A DNA stretch of 64,000 bases from Sphingomonas kyeonggiensis (GCF_014204495.1 NZ_JACHLN010000003.1:930001-994000); one strand, 5' to 3'. Positions 16,499 to 25,369 are shown, counted from the stretch's first letter. Translations and numbers: made by a program. Notes: generated by a model from the letters alone, not told the origin.

Positions 16499-16505
16499 AA
16501 CAGAC

Positions 16506-17441
16506 TCAGAGCTTCGGCGGGGCGCCCGCAAACGAGATGCCGCCGGGCACCGATCCCTTGCCGCGCGGACGGACCAGCGGCGTGCCGGGCGGCACCTGGA
16601 TGTCGTGCGAGCCGATGATGATGTGCGCGGGGCCGTCATGCACATCGAAGATCGGCCATGCCTTGTCGCTCTTCACCGCCAGATGCTCGATGCGGATCAC
16701 CAGCGGCTCGCGCACGCCCTGCGCCGCCATGATCGCGAAATGATTGGTGTCGCCGATCCCGCCGATCTTCTGCGGATCCACGCTGGTCAGCCGGGTCGCC
16801 CGGATGCTCGACCAAAGGCGGAAATTGCGCGCGTTGCGGCCGCTGGTGCAGTCGTCGAGCAGGGTCTCGCTCGATTTCAGGTCGAACCCGCCATCGCTGT
16901 TGTCCCAGGCCGCGCATTGCCTGAATACGAACCGTGCATTGCCGCGCTCGGTCGAGAAGCCGTCGCCGTTCCAATATTTGTTGTCCCCGCGCTTCCAGCG
17001 AAAGCCCCGCATCGTGCAGCGCTCGAGCCGGAAGTCATGCGCGGTGTCCTGGAAGCCGATGCCGACCGGCAGGTCATGCGCCCCGGTGGTGAGCGTGCCG
17101 GTGGCGGTCACATCCTCGATCACCCCGTCATGGCTGGCATAGCGGATGCGGGCGAAGCTGCGTCGCAGATCGGTCGCCCTGGCTCCGCGCACGCGCAGCC
17201 CCACGCAATCGGCACCCGCCGTGCGCGGGACGGAGCTATTCTCGATCACCCGGTAGCCGCCCGCGACTTCGATGTCGGCGATCCGTACGCCGCGTACCGA
17301 GTCGCGGATCACGAACAGCCCGTTGCCGACATCGCGGGCATGCACGCCGCGATAGGTTGCGCCGGAGCGCACGACATAGACCGGCTCGCCCTCGGCAGCG
17401 ATCCGGACCGAAGGAGCGAAGCGAAGCGGCCTGTCGGTCAT
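16506..17441 (-). CDS. Right-handed beta-helix protein without RTX tail
   Basis: 311 residues, almost entirely short beta-strand repeats of a parallel beta-helix. It shares with the two RTX proteins of this locus the signature WNGDGFSTERG (157-167), NSDGGFDLKS (181-190) and RNFRLW (about 205-210), plus a GIGFQDTAHDFRL block matching GVH-DGT-H-V. It lacks a signal peptide, lipobox and RTX tail; a TAG stop lies 12 bases upstream in frame, so no longer start exists. It is therefore either cytoplasmic or a shortened relative. Polysaccharide lyase, hydrolase or epimerase activity is possible from the fold but not shown. The gene lies between the dead aldehyde-dehydrogenase gene and galU, all on one strand. 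Confidence 0.75.
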   Translation of the reverse strand: MTDRPLRFAPSVRIAAEGEPVYVVRSGATYRGVHARDVGNGLFVIRDSVRGVRIADIEVAGGYRVIENSSVPRTAGADCVGLRVRGARATDLRRSFARIRYASHDGVIEDVTATGTLTTGAHDLPVGIGFQDTAHDFRLERCTMRGFRWKRGDNKYWNGDGFSTERGNARFVFRQCAAWDNSDGGFDLKSSETLLDDCTSGRNARNFRLWSSIRATRLTSVDPQKIGGIGDTNHFAIMAAQGVREPLVIRIEHLAVKSDKAWPIFDVHDGPAHIIIGSHDIQVPPGTPLVRPRGKGSVPGGISFAGAPPKL

Positions 17442-17509
17442 GCCACCGGGCTAGTCGCGCGATGCGCGGCCCCGCCAGCCGGTTGCGATGCAGCGTGGCC
17501 CTGCCGGGC

Positions 17510-18790
17510 TCAGCGCAACGCAGGCTCGGCGCCGCCCAGTGCCTCGACCTCGCGAACCGGAGAGCCGCCAGATCCAGGCCAGGACCGGCGGCAGGTCCGG
17601 CGCACCCGGCTGAACCGCCGGAACCCCGCTTCGGCCTCGCCAGCAGGCAACGGCATCTCCGGGATGCCGGCCGAACCCCGCATTGCCGCGCGTATCTGTC
17701 CATCCGTGGCGAAGAGCGAAGACAATGTCCCCTGCGCCACGCGCCGGCGTTCGGCCGGGTCCTGTCCCAGATAATAGAGCGCGGGCGCGGGCGGCAGGCG
17801 GTTCGTCCAGGCGATCGCGTCCTCGATCCGCGCATAGTTGCTGAGTGGCAGGATCGGCCCGGCAATCTCCTCGCGCATCACCCGCATGTCCGGCGTGGCG
17901 TGGCGGACGATGTGCAGCGGCATGCCCGCGCCACGCGGCTCGGCGCTCATCACCTCGCCGCCTCGCGCGCGTGCGTCCTCCAACAGAGCCGCCAGCCGGT
18001 CGCATGCCTCGGCCGAAAGCGGCGGCGCCTGGTCGGTTCCCGCCTGCATCGCCGCGCGCCACAGCCAGCCAGCGATCGCTTCCTCCTGCTCCGCCGGCAC
18101 CAGCATGATGTCAGGTGCCAGCAACGCCCGGCCGCCGTCGAACCGCTTGGCGGCAATGACCTCGCCGGCCGCCCGCGGGAATTTCGCCGACCGCCCGAGG
18201 ATAACCGCGGATTTGCCCGTCCGCGCCGGAAGCGCGCCCGCCGGCTCCCCGGCCGGCTCGCCGGAGACCAACAGGTCAAGGCCGGCCTCATCCACGTCAC
18301 CGGGCATCACCGCCAGCTCGCGCGGATCGAAATATCGGGGGGCCAGTTCGCGCAGCATCACCTCCAGATGCGACGAAGCGGCGTCCAGCCGCAGCATAAC
18401 GCGATTTCCCGCCGCCAGCGCGCCGGCGAGCAGGCAGGCGGTTCGCATCAGCGGCAGCGCGGCCGGTGCCATGATGCCGACCACGCCGACCGGCTGATAT
18501 TCCAGCCTGTCGCCGCCTGGCCACAGCCCGCCAAGCAGCCCGCGCCCGGCCTTGGGCCGTATCCAGTCCGCCACCTGTTGCCGCGCCTCGCCCAGGACAA
18601 GCAGCCCCGGCACCACCTCGTCGCGCATCGCCGACTCGGCATCCTGGGTCGCCTGGTCGCGCATGAGCGATTCGGCCAGCCCCCGGGCATTCTGCTCGAG
18701 CATCAGCGCGGCGCGGCGCAGCCGGTCGCGGCGGACGGCCGGCAAAACCGGCAACTCGGCGAAAAACGCCGCCCGTTGCGCTTCGAGCAT
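17510..18790 (-). CDS. Aldehyde-dehydrogenase homologue lacking catalytic residues
   Basis: 426 residues from ATG 18790 (GATTGAGG just upstream). The overall pattern follows coniferyl-aldehyde-dehydrogenase-type enzymes: RRDRLRRAALML near residue 25, VGVVGIMAP at 101-109, a nucleotide-binding middle and MREEIAGPILPL near the end. However, the PWNFP motif is PAALP (109-113; Asn replaced by Ala), the ELGGKSP motif is ARTGKSA (Glu replaced by Ala189), and the GQTC-APD motif is GRALLAPD (Cys replaced by Leu223). All three residues needed for chemistry are gone while the frame is intact, so it looks like a maintained pseudoenzyme. Its role in the EPS locus is unknown; it may bind nucleotide or act as a scaffold. 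Confidence 0.75.
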   Translation of the reverse strand: MLEAQRAAFFAELPVLPAVRRDRLRRAALMLEQNARGLAESLMRDQATQDAESAMRDEVVPGLLVLGEARQQVADWIRPKAGRGLLGGLWPGGDRLEYQPVGVVGIMAPAALPLMRTACLLAGALAAGNRVMLRLDAASSHLEVMLRELAPRYFDPRELAVMPGDVDEAGLDLLVSGEPAGEPAGALPARTGKSAVILGRSAKFPRAAGEVIAAKRFDGGRALLAPDIMLVPAEQEEAIAGWLWRAAMQAGTDQAPPLSAEACDRLAALLEDARARGGEVMSAEPRGAGMPLHIVRHATPDMRVMREEIAGPILPLSNYARIEDAIAWTNRLPPAPALYYLGQDPAERRRVAQGTLSSLFATDGQIRAAMRGSAGIPEMPLPAGEAEAGFRRFSRVRRTCRRSWPGSGGSPVREVEALGGAEPALR

Positions 18791-19102
18791 CCTCAATCTT
18801 CCCACGGCTTGTCGCAGATGATCCTACTCTGCCGCCAATGCGTGGCAAGATCAGGCCGAAGCGTTTGCGACCGGCGGAGCCGAATTGCCTTGCCCTCGTT
18901 CTAGTGCAGGCGCGAGCCATTCGTTGCGAATTCGCAATATTTGTGCGTCGCAGCGCAATTTAGCCCCAAAATGACGGCCAGTTCATTTCGCCGCCGATTT
19001 CCCTCAGCTCAAAGCTGGCAAGTTGACGGCACGAGCGCGCAAGAAGAGTGTTCGCACACGCAAAAGAAAACTTGCGTCTCCGCGTACAGGGAGCAGTGCG
19101 TA
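18791..19102. other. Divergent intergenic region before ugd
   Basis: 312 bp between the aldehyde-dehydrogenase-like gene (minus) and ugd (plus). It contains a perfect 14-bp palindrome TTGCGAATTCGCAA (18924-18937), the EPS dyad match at 18941-18955, and a leader of about 130 bp with AAGAAAACTTGCG and an AGGGAG ribosome-binding site. I see no gene in it. Confidence 0.6.
18941..18955. promoter_or_regulatory. EPS-locus dyad upstream of ugd
   Basis: TTGTGCGTCGCAGCG matches the reverse complement of the dyad (TGTTGCGTCGCAACA) at 11 of 15 positions, including the GCGTCGCA core. It lies about 150 bp upstream of ugd and about 155 bp upstream of the divergent aldehyde-dehydrogenase-like gene, next to a separate perfect palindrome. 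Confidence 0.35.
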
Positions 19103-20455
19103 ATGCGTATCGTGATGATCGGGTCCGGCTATGTCGGGCTGGTTTCGGGCGCGTGCTTTGCCGATTTCGGCCATCACGTGACCTGCGTCGACAAGGACGC
19201 GAACAAGATCGCCCGCCTCAAGGCCGGCGGCATCCCCATCTATGAGCCGGGGCTGGACGAGCTGGTCGCGCGCAATGTCGCGGCGGGCAATTTGTCCTTC
19301 ACCACCGAGCTTTCCGAAGCGGTCGGCGCCGCCGATGTCGTGTTCATCGCGGTCGGCACCCCCAGCCGGCGTGGCGACGGCCATGCCGACCTCTCCTATG
19401 TCCACGGCGCCGCCCGCGAGATCGCCGCCGCGCTGGACGGCTTCACCGTGATCGTCACCAAGTCGACCGTGCCGGTCGGCACCGGCGACGAGGTCGAGCG
19501 GATCATCCGCGAGTGCAATCCGGTCGCCGAGTTCGCCGTCGCCTCGAACCCCGAGTTCCTGCGCGAAGGCGCCGCGATCGAGGATTTCAAGCGCCCCGAC
19601 CGCGTCGTCATCGGCATCGAGGACGAGCGTGCCCGCGCGCCGCTCGAGGAAGTCTATCGCCCGCTCTCGCTCAACCGGGCGCCGGTCCTGTTCACCCGGC
19701 GGCGCACGAGCGAGCTGACGAAGTACGCCGCCAACGCCTTCCTCGCGATGAAGATCACCTACATCAACGAGATCGCCGAACTGTGCGAGCGCGTCGGCGC
19801 GGATGTCCAGGAAGTCGCGCGCGGCATCGGGCTCGACAACCGGATCGGCTCCAAGTTCCTCAATGCCGGCCCCGGCTATGGCGGCTCCTGCTTCCCCAAG
19901 GACACGCTGGCGCTGATGAAGACGTCGCAGGATTACGAGACGCCGCTCCGGCTGATCGAGGCGACGATCGCGGTCAACGACCAGCGCAAGCGCGCTATGG
20001 GCCGCAAGGTGCTGAACGCGATTGCGGGCCCGGTGCGCGGCCGCACGGTCGCGGTGCTCGGCCTCACCTTCAAGCCCAACACCGACGACATGCGCGACGC
20101 CCCGTCGATCGCGATCATCCAGGCGCTGCAGGATGCCGGCGCGAAGGTCCGCGCCTATGACCCCGAGGGCATGGCCGCGTCCGAGGCCGTGCTGAACAAT
20201 GTCGAATATGCCGGCTCCGCCTATGAAGCGGCGGAAGGGGCGGCGGCGACGGTGATCGTCACCGAATGGGATGCGTTCCGCGCGCTCGACCTCAAGCGCC
20301 TCGCAGGGATCATGGCCGATCCGCTGCTGGTCGACCTCAGGAACATCTACCCGCCCGCCCGGGCGGAGGAAGCGGGCCTGCGCTATGTCAGCGTCGGCCG
20401 GCCGGGCAAGTTGGAGGAGGATGCCGAGACCTCGAACGAGAGGCAGGCAGCGTGA
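19103..20455 (+). CDS. ugd: UDP-glucose 6-dehydrogenase
   Basis: 450 residues. Start ATG 19103 gives MRIVMIGSGYVGLVSG, the Rossmann NAD motif; the frame upstream is non-coding in character. The catalytic Cys263 sits in GPGYGGSCFPKDTLAL. The central FLREG/PEFLREGAAIEDF and C-terminal RGRTVAVLGLTFKPNTDDMRDAP blocks are canonical. It oxidises UDP-Glc to UDP-GlcA using two NAD. The stop overlaps the GTG start of the epimerase, so the two are translationally coupled and the product is handed to a 4-epimerase. Confidence 0.96.
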   Translation: MRIVMIGSGYVGLVSGACFADFGHHVTCVDKDANKIARLKAGGIPIYEPGLDELVARNVAAGNLSFTTELSEAVGAADVVFIAVGTPSRRGDGHADLSYVHGAAREIAAALDGFTVIVTKSTVPVGTGDEVERIIRECNPVAEFAVASNPEFLREGAAIEDFKRPDRVVIGIEDERARAPLEEVYRPLSLNRAPVLFTRRRTSELTKYAANAFLAMKITYINEIAELCERVGADVQEVARGIGLDNRIGSKFLNAGPGYGGSCFPKDTLALMKTSQDYETPLRLIEATIAVNDQRKRAMGRKVLNAIAGPVRGRTVAVLGLTFKPNTDDMRDAPSIAIIQALQDAGAKVRAYDPEGMAASEAVLNNVEYAGSAYEAAEGAAATVIVTEWDAFRALDLKRLAGIMADPLLVDLRNIYPPARAEEAGLRYVSVGRPGKLEEDAETSNERQAA

Positions 20456-21465
20456 CGGTCGGCGGCCCCGTCCTCGTGACGGGCGCCGCTGGCTTCATCG
20501 GCCATGCGGTGTCCGAGCGGCTGCTGGCGCGCGGCGAGCGCGTGATCGGCCTCGACAATTTCACCGACTATTACGACGTCGCGCTCAAGGAGGCGCGGGT
20601 TGCCCGGCTGGTCGACAATTTCGACTTCCGGCTGGTCCGCGGCGACATCGCCAGCCCCGAGCTGCTCGCCGAGCTGGTGGCGGGGAATGGCGTCCGGCGC
20701 ATCGTCCACCTCGCCGCCCAGGCAGGGGTGCGCTACAGCATCGAGAACCCCTTCGCCTATGAGCACAGCAACCTGAAGGGCCACCTCGCGGTGCTCGAGG
20801 CGGCGCGCCAGGCGGGCAATGTCGAGCATCTCGTCTATGCCTCGTCGAGCTCGGTCTATGGCGAGCGCCCGCTCGGCGGCAGCGGCTTCCGCGAGGACGA
20901 GCCCTGCACCGCGCCGGTCTCGCTCTATGCGGCGACCAAGCGCAGCTGCGAGCTGATGAGCCAGAGCTATGCCACGCTCTACGGCCTCAGGATGAGCGGC
21001 CTACGCTTCTTCACGGTCTATGGCCCCTGGGGCCGGCCCGACATGGCCTATTTCGGCTTCGCCCAGAAGATCCTGCTCGGCCAGCCGATCGAGGTCTATG
21101 GCGAGGGCAAGATGGCGCGCGACTTCACCTATATCGACGATATCGTCGACGGGGTGGTCGGCGTGCTCGACAAGCCCCCGGCGGATGGCGAGCATCGCCT
21201 CCTCAACATCGGCGACTGCAATCCGGTCGGCCTGATGGACATGATCGCGACGCTCGAGCGCGCGCTCGGCCGCCAGGCGGTCAAGCTGATGCGCCCGATG
21301 CAGCCCGGCGACGTGACCGCGACCTATGCCGACATCTCGGCGATCCGCGATCTCACCGGATACAGCCCCAAAGTCGCGCTCGAACAGGGCATCGAGCGGT
21401 TCGTCGACTGGTATCTCAGCGAAATAGAACAGGGTGGAAGAGGACCGATGGCAGCGGTGGCCTGA
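20452..21465 (+). CDS. UDP-glucuronate 4-epimerase-like NAD-dependent epimerase
   Basis: 337 residues from GTG 20452, overlapping the ugd stop (GTGA). N-terminal GAAGFIG cofactor motif, SSSSVYG with the catalytic Ser/Thr, YAATK as the Tyr-x3-Lys pair, and FFTVYGPWGRPDMA, which is typical of UDP-GlcA 4-epimerases (CapI/LspL-like). It would make UDP-GalA from the UDP-GlcA of the preceding enzyme. The FTDYYDVALKEAR segment also matches that subfamily. A uronic acid in the EPS is therefore likely. Confidence 0.88.
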   Translation: MTVGGPVLVTGAAGFIGHAVSERLLARGERVIGLDNFTDYYDVALKEARVARLVDNFDFRLVRGDIASPELLAELVAGNGVRRIVHLAAQAGVRYSIENPFAYEHSNLKGHLAVLEAARQAGNVEHLVYASSSSVYGERPLGGSGFREDEPCTAPVSLYAATKRSCELMSQSYATLYGLRMSGLRFFTVYGPWGRPDMAYFGFAQKILLGQPIEVYGEGKMARDFTYIDDIVDGVVGVLDKPPADGEHRLLNIGDCNPVGLMDMIATLERALGRQAVKLMRPMQPGDVTATYADISAIRDLTGYSPKVALEQGIERFVDWYLSEIEQGGRGPMAAVA

Positions 21466-21503
21466 GCCGGGAGAACCGGCCGGGCGTGTACGGAGTAAAG
21501 AAC

Positions 21504-22685
21504 ATGCTGCAACGGACAAGCGCGCCTGTGGGCGACGCCCCCATGATCTGCGTGACCGGGTTGCGCGGTTTCCCGCATGTGATGGGCGGGATCGAAAGCC
21601 ATTGCGAGGAGCTGCTGCCGCGGATCAAGGCGCTGTGGCCCGATCACCGCTCGGTGGTGCTCGGCCGCGCGCCCTATCTGCCCGCCGCGCATAACGAGCA
21701 TCGCGGCGTCGAGATCATCGGCATCCCCTGCCCGCGCTCCCAGCATCTCGAAGCGATCGTCTCGACCTTCCTCGCGGTGCTTTCCGCCCGCAAGCGCGGC
21801 GCCGACCTGGTCCATATCCATGCGATCGGCCCCGGCCTGCTCGCCCCTTTCGCGAAGCTGCTCGGCCTGAAGGTGATCGTGACGCATCACGGCACCGATT
21901 ATCACCGCGCCAAATGGGGCAAGGTCGCGCGCACCGCGCTGCGCGCCGGCGAATGGCTGGCGCTCAACTTCGCCGACCGGGTGATCGCCGTCTCGCCGTC
22001 GCTGGCGACCCAGCTCAAGCGCCGGTTCCCGGCGCGCGCGCAGCGGATCAGCTACATCCCCAACGGCACTTCGGACCTGCCCGGCGATGCCGATCCCGAT
22101 CTCGTGCTGGAGCGGATCGGGGTGGAACGCGGCGGCTACCTGCTCGCCGTCGCCCGGCTGGTCCCCGAAAAGGGCCTGCACGACCTGATCGACGCCTTGC
22201 ACGCCTCCAGGTCCACCACCAGGCTGGTCATCGCCGGTGCCGCGGATCATGAAAGCGACTATGCCCGCGAACTCATGGCCCGCGCCGGCGACCGGGTGAT
22301 CTTCGCCGGAGTCCAGTCGCGCGCGACGCTCAAATGCCTCTATGAGAATTGCGCCTTGTTCGTGATGCCCAGCCATCATGAAGGGCTGCCGATCGCCGCG
22401 CTCGAAGCCGCAAGCTGCGGCGCGCCCATGCTGCTCAGCGACATCCCCGCCAATCTCGACATCGGCCTGGAACCGCGAAACTATTTCCCGGTCGGCGATG
22501 TCGCCGCGCTAACCGAGTTGCTCGATACCGACCGCGCCGCCTTCCGGATCGACAGCGACACCGTCCGCGCCCGCTTCAGCTGGGATCGCGCGGCCGAGGA
22601 CACGCTGGCAGTCTATCGCAGCGCGCTTGCCCCGGGGCGGGCAAAGTCGCGGGCGTCCGGGCTGCCGGGAACGGTCGAGGGCTAA
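21504..22685 (+). CDS. GT4-family glycosyltransferase
   Basis: 393 residues from ATG 21504 (GGAG about 8 bases upstream). GT-B fold: GLRGFPHVMGGIESHCEELLP at the N-terminus, then a His-rich HHGTDYHRAKWG loop, and the donor domain with AVARLVPEKGLHDLI and the E-x7-E motif HHEGLPIAALEAASCGAP. Third gene of the ugd-epimerase-GT cluster, 38 bases after the epimerase. It probably adds a uronosyl or neutral sugar to the lipid-linked EPS unit; the donor is not readable. Confidence 0.87.
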   Translation: MLQRTSAPVGDAPMICVTGLRGFPHVMGGIESHCEELLPRIKALWPDHRSVVLGRAPYLPAAHNEHRGVEIIGIPCPRSQHLEAIVSTFLAVLSARKRGADLVHIHAIGPGLLAPFAKLLGLKVIVTHHGTDYHRAKWGKVARTALRAGEWLALNFADRVIAVSPSLATQLKRRFPARAQRISYIPNGTSDLPGDADPDLVLERIGVERGGYLLAVARLVPEKGLHDLIDALHASRSTTRLVIAGAADHESDYARELMARAGDRVIFAGVQSRATLKCLYENCALFVMPSHHEGLPIAALEAASCGAPMLLSDIPANLDIGLEPRNYFPVGDVAALTELLDTDRAAFRIDSDTVRARFSWDRAAEDTLAVYRSALAPGRAKSRASGLPGTVEG

Positions 22686-22700
22686 GCTGCAACTTTTCAG

Positions 22701-22777
22701 TTCCCCGGCGAAGGCCGGGGCCCAGAGTTTCTCTGCCGACCCGCTTGTGACCCTGGGCCCCGGCTTTCGCCGGGGAG
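22701..22777. repeat. Dispersed REP-like inverted repeat pair
   Basis: TTCCCCGGCGAAGGCCGGGG and CCCCGGCTTTCGCCGGGGA arms flank a spacer with TTTCTCTGCC and CTTGTGACCCTGGG. It is the same family as 2083-2163, and lies between the convergent GT4 gene and the small lipoprotein-like gene. Confidence 0.75.
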
Positions 22778-22796
22778 CAAGCGCGCTGGAGATCGC

Positions 22797-23069
22797 CTAA
22801 CCAGCCAACCGAGCCAGAACCTCCGCCCGGCTCAACGCGTCGATCTCCCCCGAAACCGCAATCCCTGCAGCCCCAACACTTGCCCAGGCGATCGCCGGTC
22901 GCCACGCGTCCCCGTGCCATTGCCAGCTCCGCACCCGCCAGCGCCCATCCCCCGCCGCATCGATAGAAAGCGGCGGCCTTCCGGCAGCCCCACTGGCCGG
23001 CTCCCGTGCAGTGCATGCACTTCCCGCTGCAAGTCCCGCAATCGAAACGATAAGTCCGCGACGGTCCAT
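22797..23069 (-). CDS. Small exported protein, putative lipoprotein, 90 aa
   Basis: 90 residues from ATG 23069 with GGAGAGG 8 bases upstream, a strong start. MDRRGLIVSIAGLAAGSAC is a signal-like segment ending in a possible lipobox Cys; the two Arg are only weakly Tat-like. The mature part has a WRVRSWQWHGDAWRP stretch and no recognised domain. It diverges from the 728-aa RTX gene, and the EPS dyad at 23113-23127 lies between them, so it may be co-regulated with the EPS locus. Confidence 0.55.
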   Translation of the reverse strand: MDRRGLIVSIAGLAAGSACTAREPASGAAGRPPLSIDAAGDGRWRVRSWQWHGDAWRPAIAWASVGAAGIAVSGEIDALSRAEVLARLAG

Positions 23070-23112
23070 CGCAACAACCTCTCCGGTAATCAGCATAATC
23101 CGCGCTTAACCA

Positions 23113-23127
23113 TGCTGCGACGCAACA
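23113..23127. promoter_or_regulatory. EPS-locus dyad upstream of RTX beta-helix gene
   Basis: TGCTGCGACGCAACA, 14 of 15 identical to the perfect dyad at 46890-46904. It sits about 60 bp upstream of the 728-aa RTX gene and about 45 bp upstream of the divergent small lipoprotein-like gene. Confidence 0.5.
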
Positions 23128-23182
23128 CGGAAGCGATCTTGATCGATGTTAGCCGGGCCAAGAACAGCAAGGGATCGCTGCC

Positions 23183-25369
23183 ATGCCTAGCCTGTACATC
23201 TCGCCAGCCGGATCCGGAGACAAAAGCGGCCGGGACATCAACAACGCAGCGTCGATCGGTTCGCTCAACACGCTGATCGGAAAAGCCGGCCCCGGCGGCG
23301 AAGTGCTGCTCGTCGCCGACCAGGGCGACTACAACGTCACCGGCATCCTCGGCATCACGCGCGGCGGCACCGACGGCAATCCGGTGACCGTGCGCGGGAT
23401 CGATTCCGCCGGTAACCCGATGCAGGCCCAGTTCGCCGGATCGCGCCCCGAAAACTGGCAGGCGGGCGATGTCGCCGGCAACGAGTTGTTCAAGCTCGGC
23501 ACCGGCGCGAACAACCTGGTGTTCCGCGACCTCCAGATCGACAATGTCGGCACCGCCTTCCGCGTCACTGCGGACCTCAGCAACCTGCGGATCGAGGGCG
23601 TCGATGCCAACAATGTCCGCCGCTTCTTCGAGGATTATTCCAGTGCCGCCTCGGGCACCGCGACGATCACCGGCCTGACGCTGCGCGACATCGACGTGCA
23701 GGGCTTCTCCAAGACCGCGATCCGCCTCCAGTACGACACCAGCAACGTCCTGATCGACAATGTCCGCGCCGACATGGCCGGGCAACTCGGGGATGATCTG
23801 CCCGCCGGTGTCCATCTCGACGGCACCGTCCACAACGTCACGCTCAACCAGGTCGTGATGGAGAATGTCCAGAGCACCGCCGGCGCCTATTACAATGGCG
23901 ACGGCTTCGCCACCGAGCGCGGCGCCTATGACATCCGCTTCATCGATACCGAAGCGCGCGGCAACAGCGATGGCGGCTATGACCTCAAGTCGAACGGCAC
24001 CGTGCTGGTCCGCGCGCTCAGCGAGGAGAATGGCCGCAACTATCGGCTATGGGGCGAGGCAACGCTGATCGACCCGGTCGGGCTCAACCCGGTGCTGCGC
24101 GGCGGCATCTCCGAGCAGAACCAGCTCTGGCTCGATACCGCCGCCAATGTCACCGTGATCGGCGGCCGCTTCGACGATGCCGGCTCGCGCACTAAGGTGA
24201 TCTCGTCGAGCGGCAAGCTGATGCTCCGCGGTACCGAGATCACCCATTCGGAGCTGGCGACCCTCGCGACCCAGGCCAGCCTCCCGGGCCTCGGCGGCGC
24301 CAACACGATCCGCGAGACGCTGACCGTGGACCAGGGCAGCGCCTCCCCGGGTGCGACTTCCTATATCGCGCTGCTCCCGCTCCCTGCGACCGCCACCGCC
24401 GATGCGATGACGGGCGGCACGGGCGACGACATCTTCCTGGTCGACAACACGGGCGACCGGATCACGGAGGCGGCGGGCGCCGGCCTCGATCGCGTCGAGA
24501 CCACGCTCGCCGGCTACACGCTCGGCGCCAATATCGAGGACCTGATCCGCCGAGGCGCTGCCGACTTCACCGGCAGCGGCAATGCCCTCGCCAATTCGAT
24601 GATCGGCGGCGCGGGCAGCGACACGCTTTCCGGCCTCGACGGCAATGACATGATCGCCGGCAACACCGGTGCCGATACGCTCACCGGCGGCAATGGCGAA
24701 GACCTGCTCCAGGGCCAGGCCGGCGCCGACAGCCTGCTCGGCGGCTGGCAATCGGATACGCTGATCGGCGGCACCGGCGCGGACCGGCTGGTCGGCGACC
24801 AGGAATGGCTGAGCAGCCAGGGCGCCAACGACCAGCTCGACGGCGGCGACGATGCCGATCTGCTGATCGGCGACGCGACCAACCTCTATGCCAGCGGCAA
24901 GGGCGGCAGCGACCGGCTGGTCGGCGGCGCCGGCGACGATATCCTGATCGGCGACGGCGACGTGATGAAGGACGACGCCCGGGGCGGCGCCGACACGCTC
25001 GAGGGCGGCGACGGCAATGACTGGCTCTATGGCGATGGCCGCGACATGAGCGGCAACGTTACCGGCGGCGCCGACAAGCTCTATGGCGGCCCCGGCCCCG
25101 ATCACCTGATCGGCGGCGGCGGCAACGACCTGCTCGTCGGCGGTGCCGGCGCCGACTGGTTCGTCTTCGCCCCCGGCTCGGGCAGCGACGAGATCAGCGA
25201 CTTCGCGGCAAGCGAAGGCGACCATATCGATCTCAGCGCCTTCGACATCGCCTATGAGCAACTGAGCTTCGCCACCGGCGCCGACGGCATCCGCGTCGGC
25301 ATCGGCACCGACACGATCTTCGTCCGCGGCACCCAGAGTCTCAGCCCCAACGACTTTGTATTTGGCTGA
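23183..25369 (+). CDS. Secreted RTX protein with N-terminal parallel beta-helix, 728 aa
   Basis: N-terminal beta-helix about residues 1-400, starting SLYISPAGSG and containing GVHLDGTVHNV (209-219), YNGDGFATERG (237-247), NSDGGYDLKS (261-270) and a NGRNYRLWG block, the signature shared with the two other beta-helix proteins of the locus. Then RTX nonapeptides (GGxGxDxL type) fill about 400-640, and a serralysin-like C-terminal region (FVFAPGSGSDEISDF, IDLSAFDIAYE) ends in NDFVFG. There is no N-terminal signal peptide, as expected for type I secretion. The exporter pair is encoded at 41637-45181. The likely role is an extracellular calcium-dependent enzyme acting on the EPS; lyase, hydrolase or C5-epimerase are all possible, and the AlgE-type DPHE motif is absent. 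Confidence 0.85.
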   Translation: MPSLYISPAGSGDKSGRDINNAASIGSLNTLIGKAGPGGEVLLVADQGDYNVTGILGITRGGTDGNPVTVRGIDSAGNPMQAQFAGSRPENWQAGDVAGNELFKLGTGANNLVFRDLQIDNVGTAFRVTADLSNLRIEGVDANNVRRFFEDYSSAASGTATITGLTLRDIDVQGFSKTAIRLQYDTSNVLIDNVRADMAGQLGDDLPAGVHLDGTVHNVTLNQVVMENVQSTAGAYYNGDGFATERGAYDIRFIDTEARGNSDGGYDLKSNGTVLVRALSEENGRNYRLWGEATLIDPVGLNPVLRGGISEQNQLWLDTAANVTVIGGRFDDAGSRTKVISSSGKLMLRGTEITHSELATLATQASLPGLGGANTIRETLTVDQGSASPGATSYIALLPLPATATADAMTGGTGDDIFLVDNTGDRITEAAGAGLDRVETTLAGYTLGANIEDLIRRGAADFTGSGNALANSMIGGAGSDTLSGLDGNDMIAGNTGADTLTGGNGEDLLQGQAGADSLLGGWQSDTLIGGTGADRLVGDQEWLSSQGANDQLDGGDDADLLIGDATNLYASGKGGSDRLVGGAGDDILIGDGDVMKDDARGGADTLEGGDGNDWLYGDGRDMSGNVTGGADKLYGGPGPDHLIGGGGNDLLVGGAGADWFVFAPGSGSDEISDFAASEGDHIDLSAFDIAYEQLSFATGADGIRVGIGTDTIFVRGTQSLSPNDFVFG

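Noticed and set aside
16311..16500. CRISPR array
   Set aside because: The hairpins differ in sequence and are not direct repeats separated by spacers, and there are no cas genes.
23183..25369. Calling the RTX protein a mannuronan C5-epimerase
   Set aside because: The beta-helix and RTX layout is similar to AlgE, but the AlgE catalytic YG-DPHE motif is absent; only a general polysaccharide-active role can be supported.
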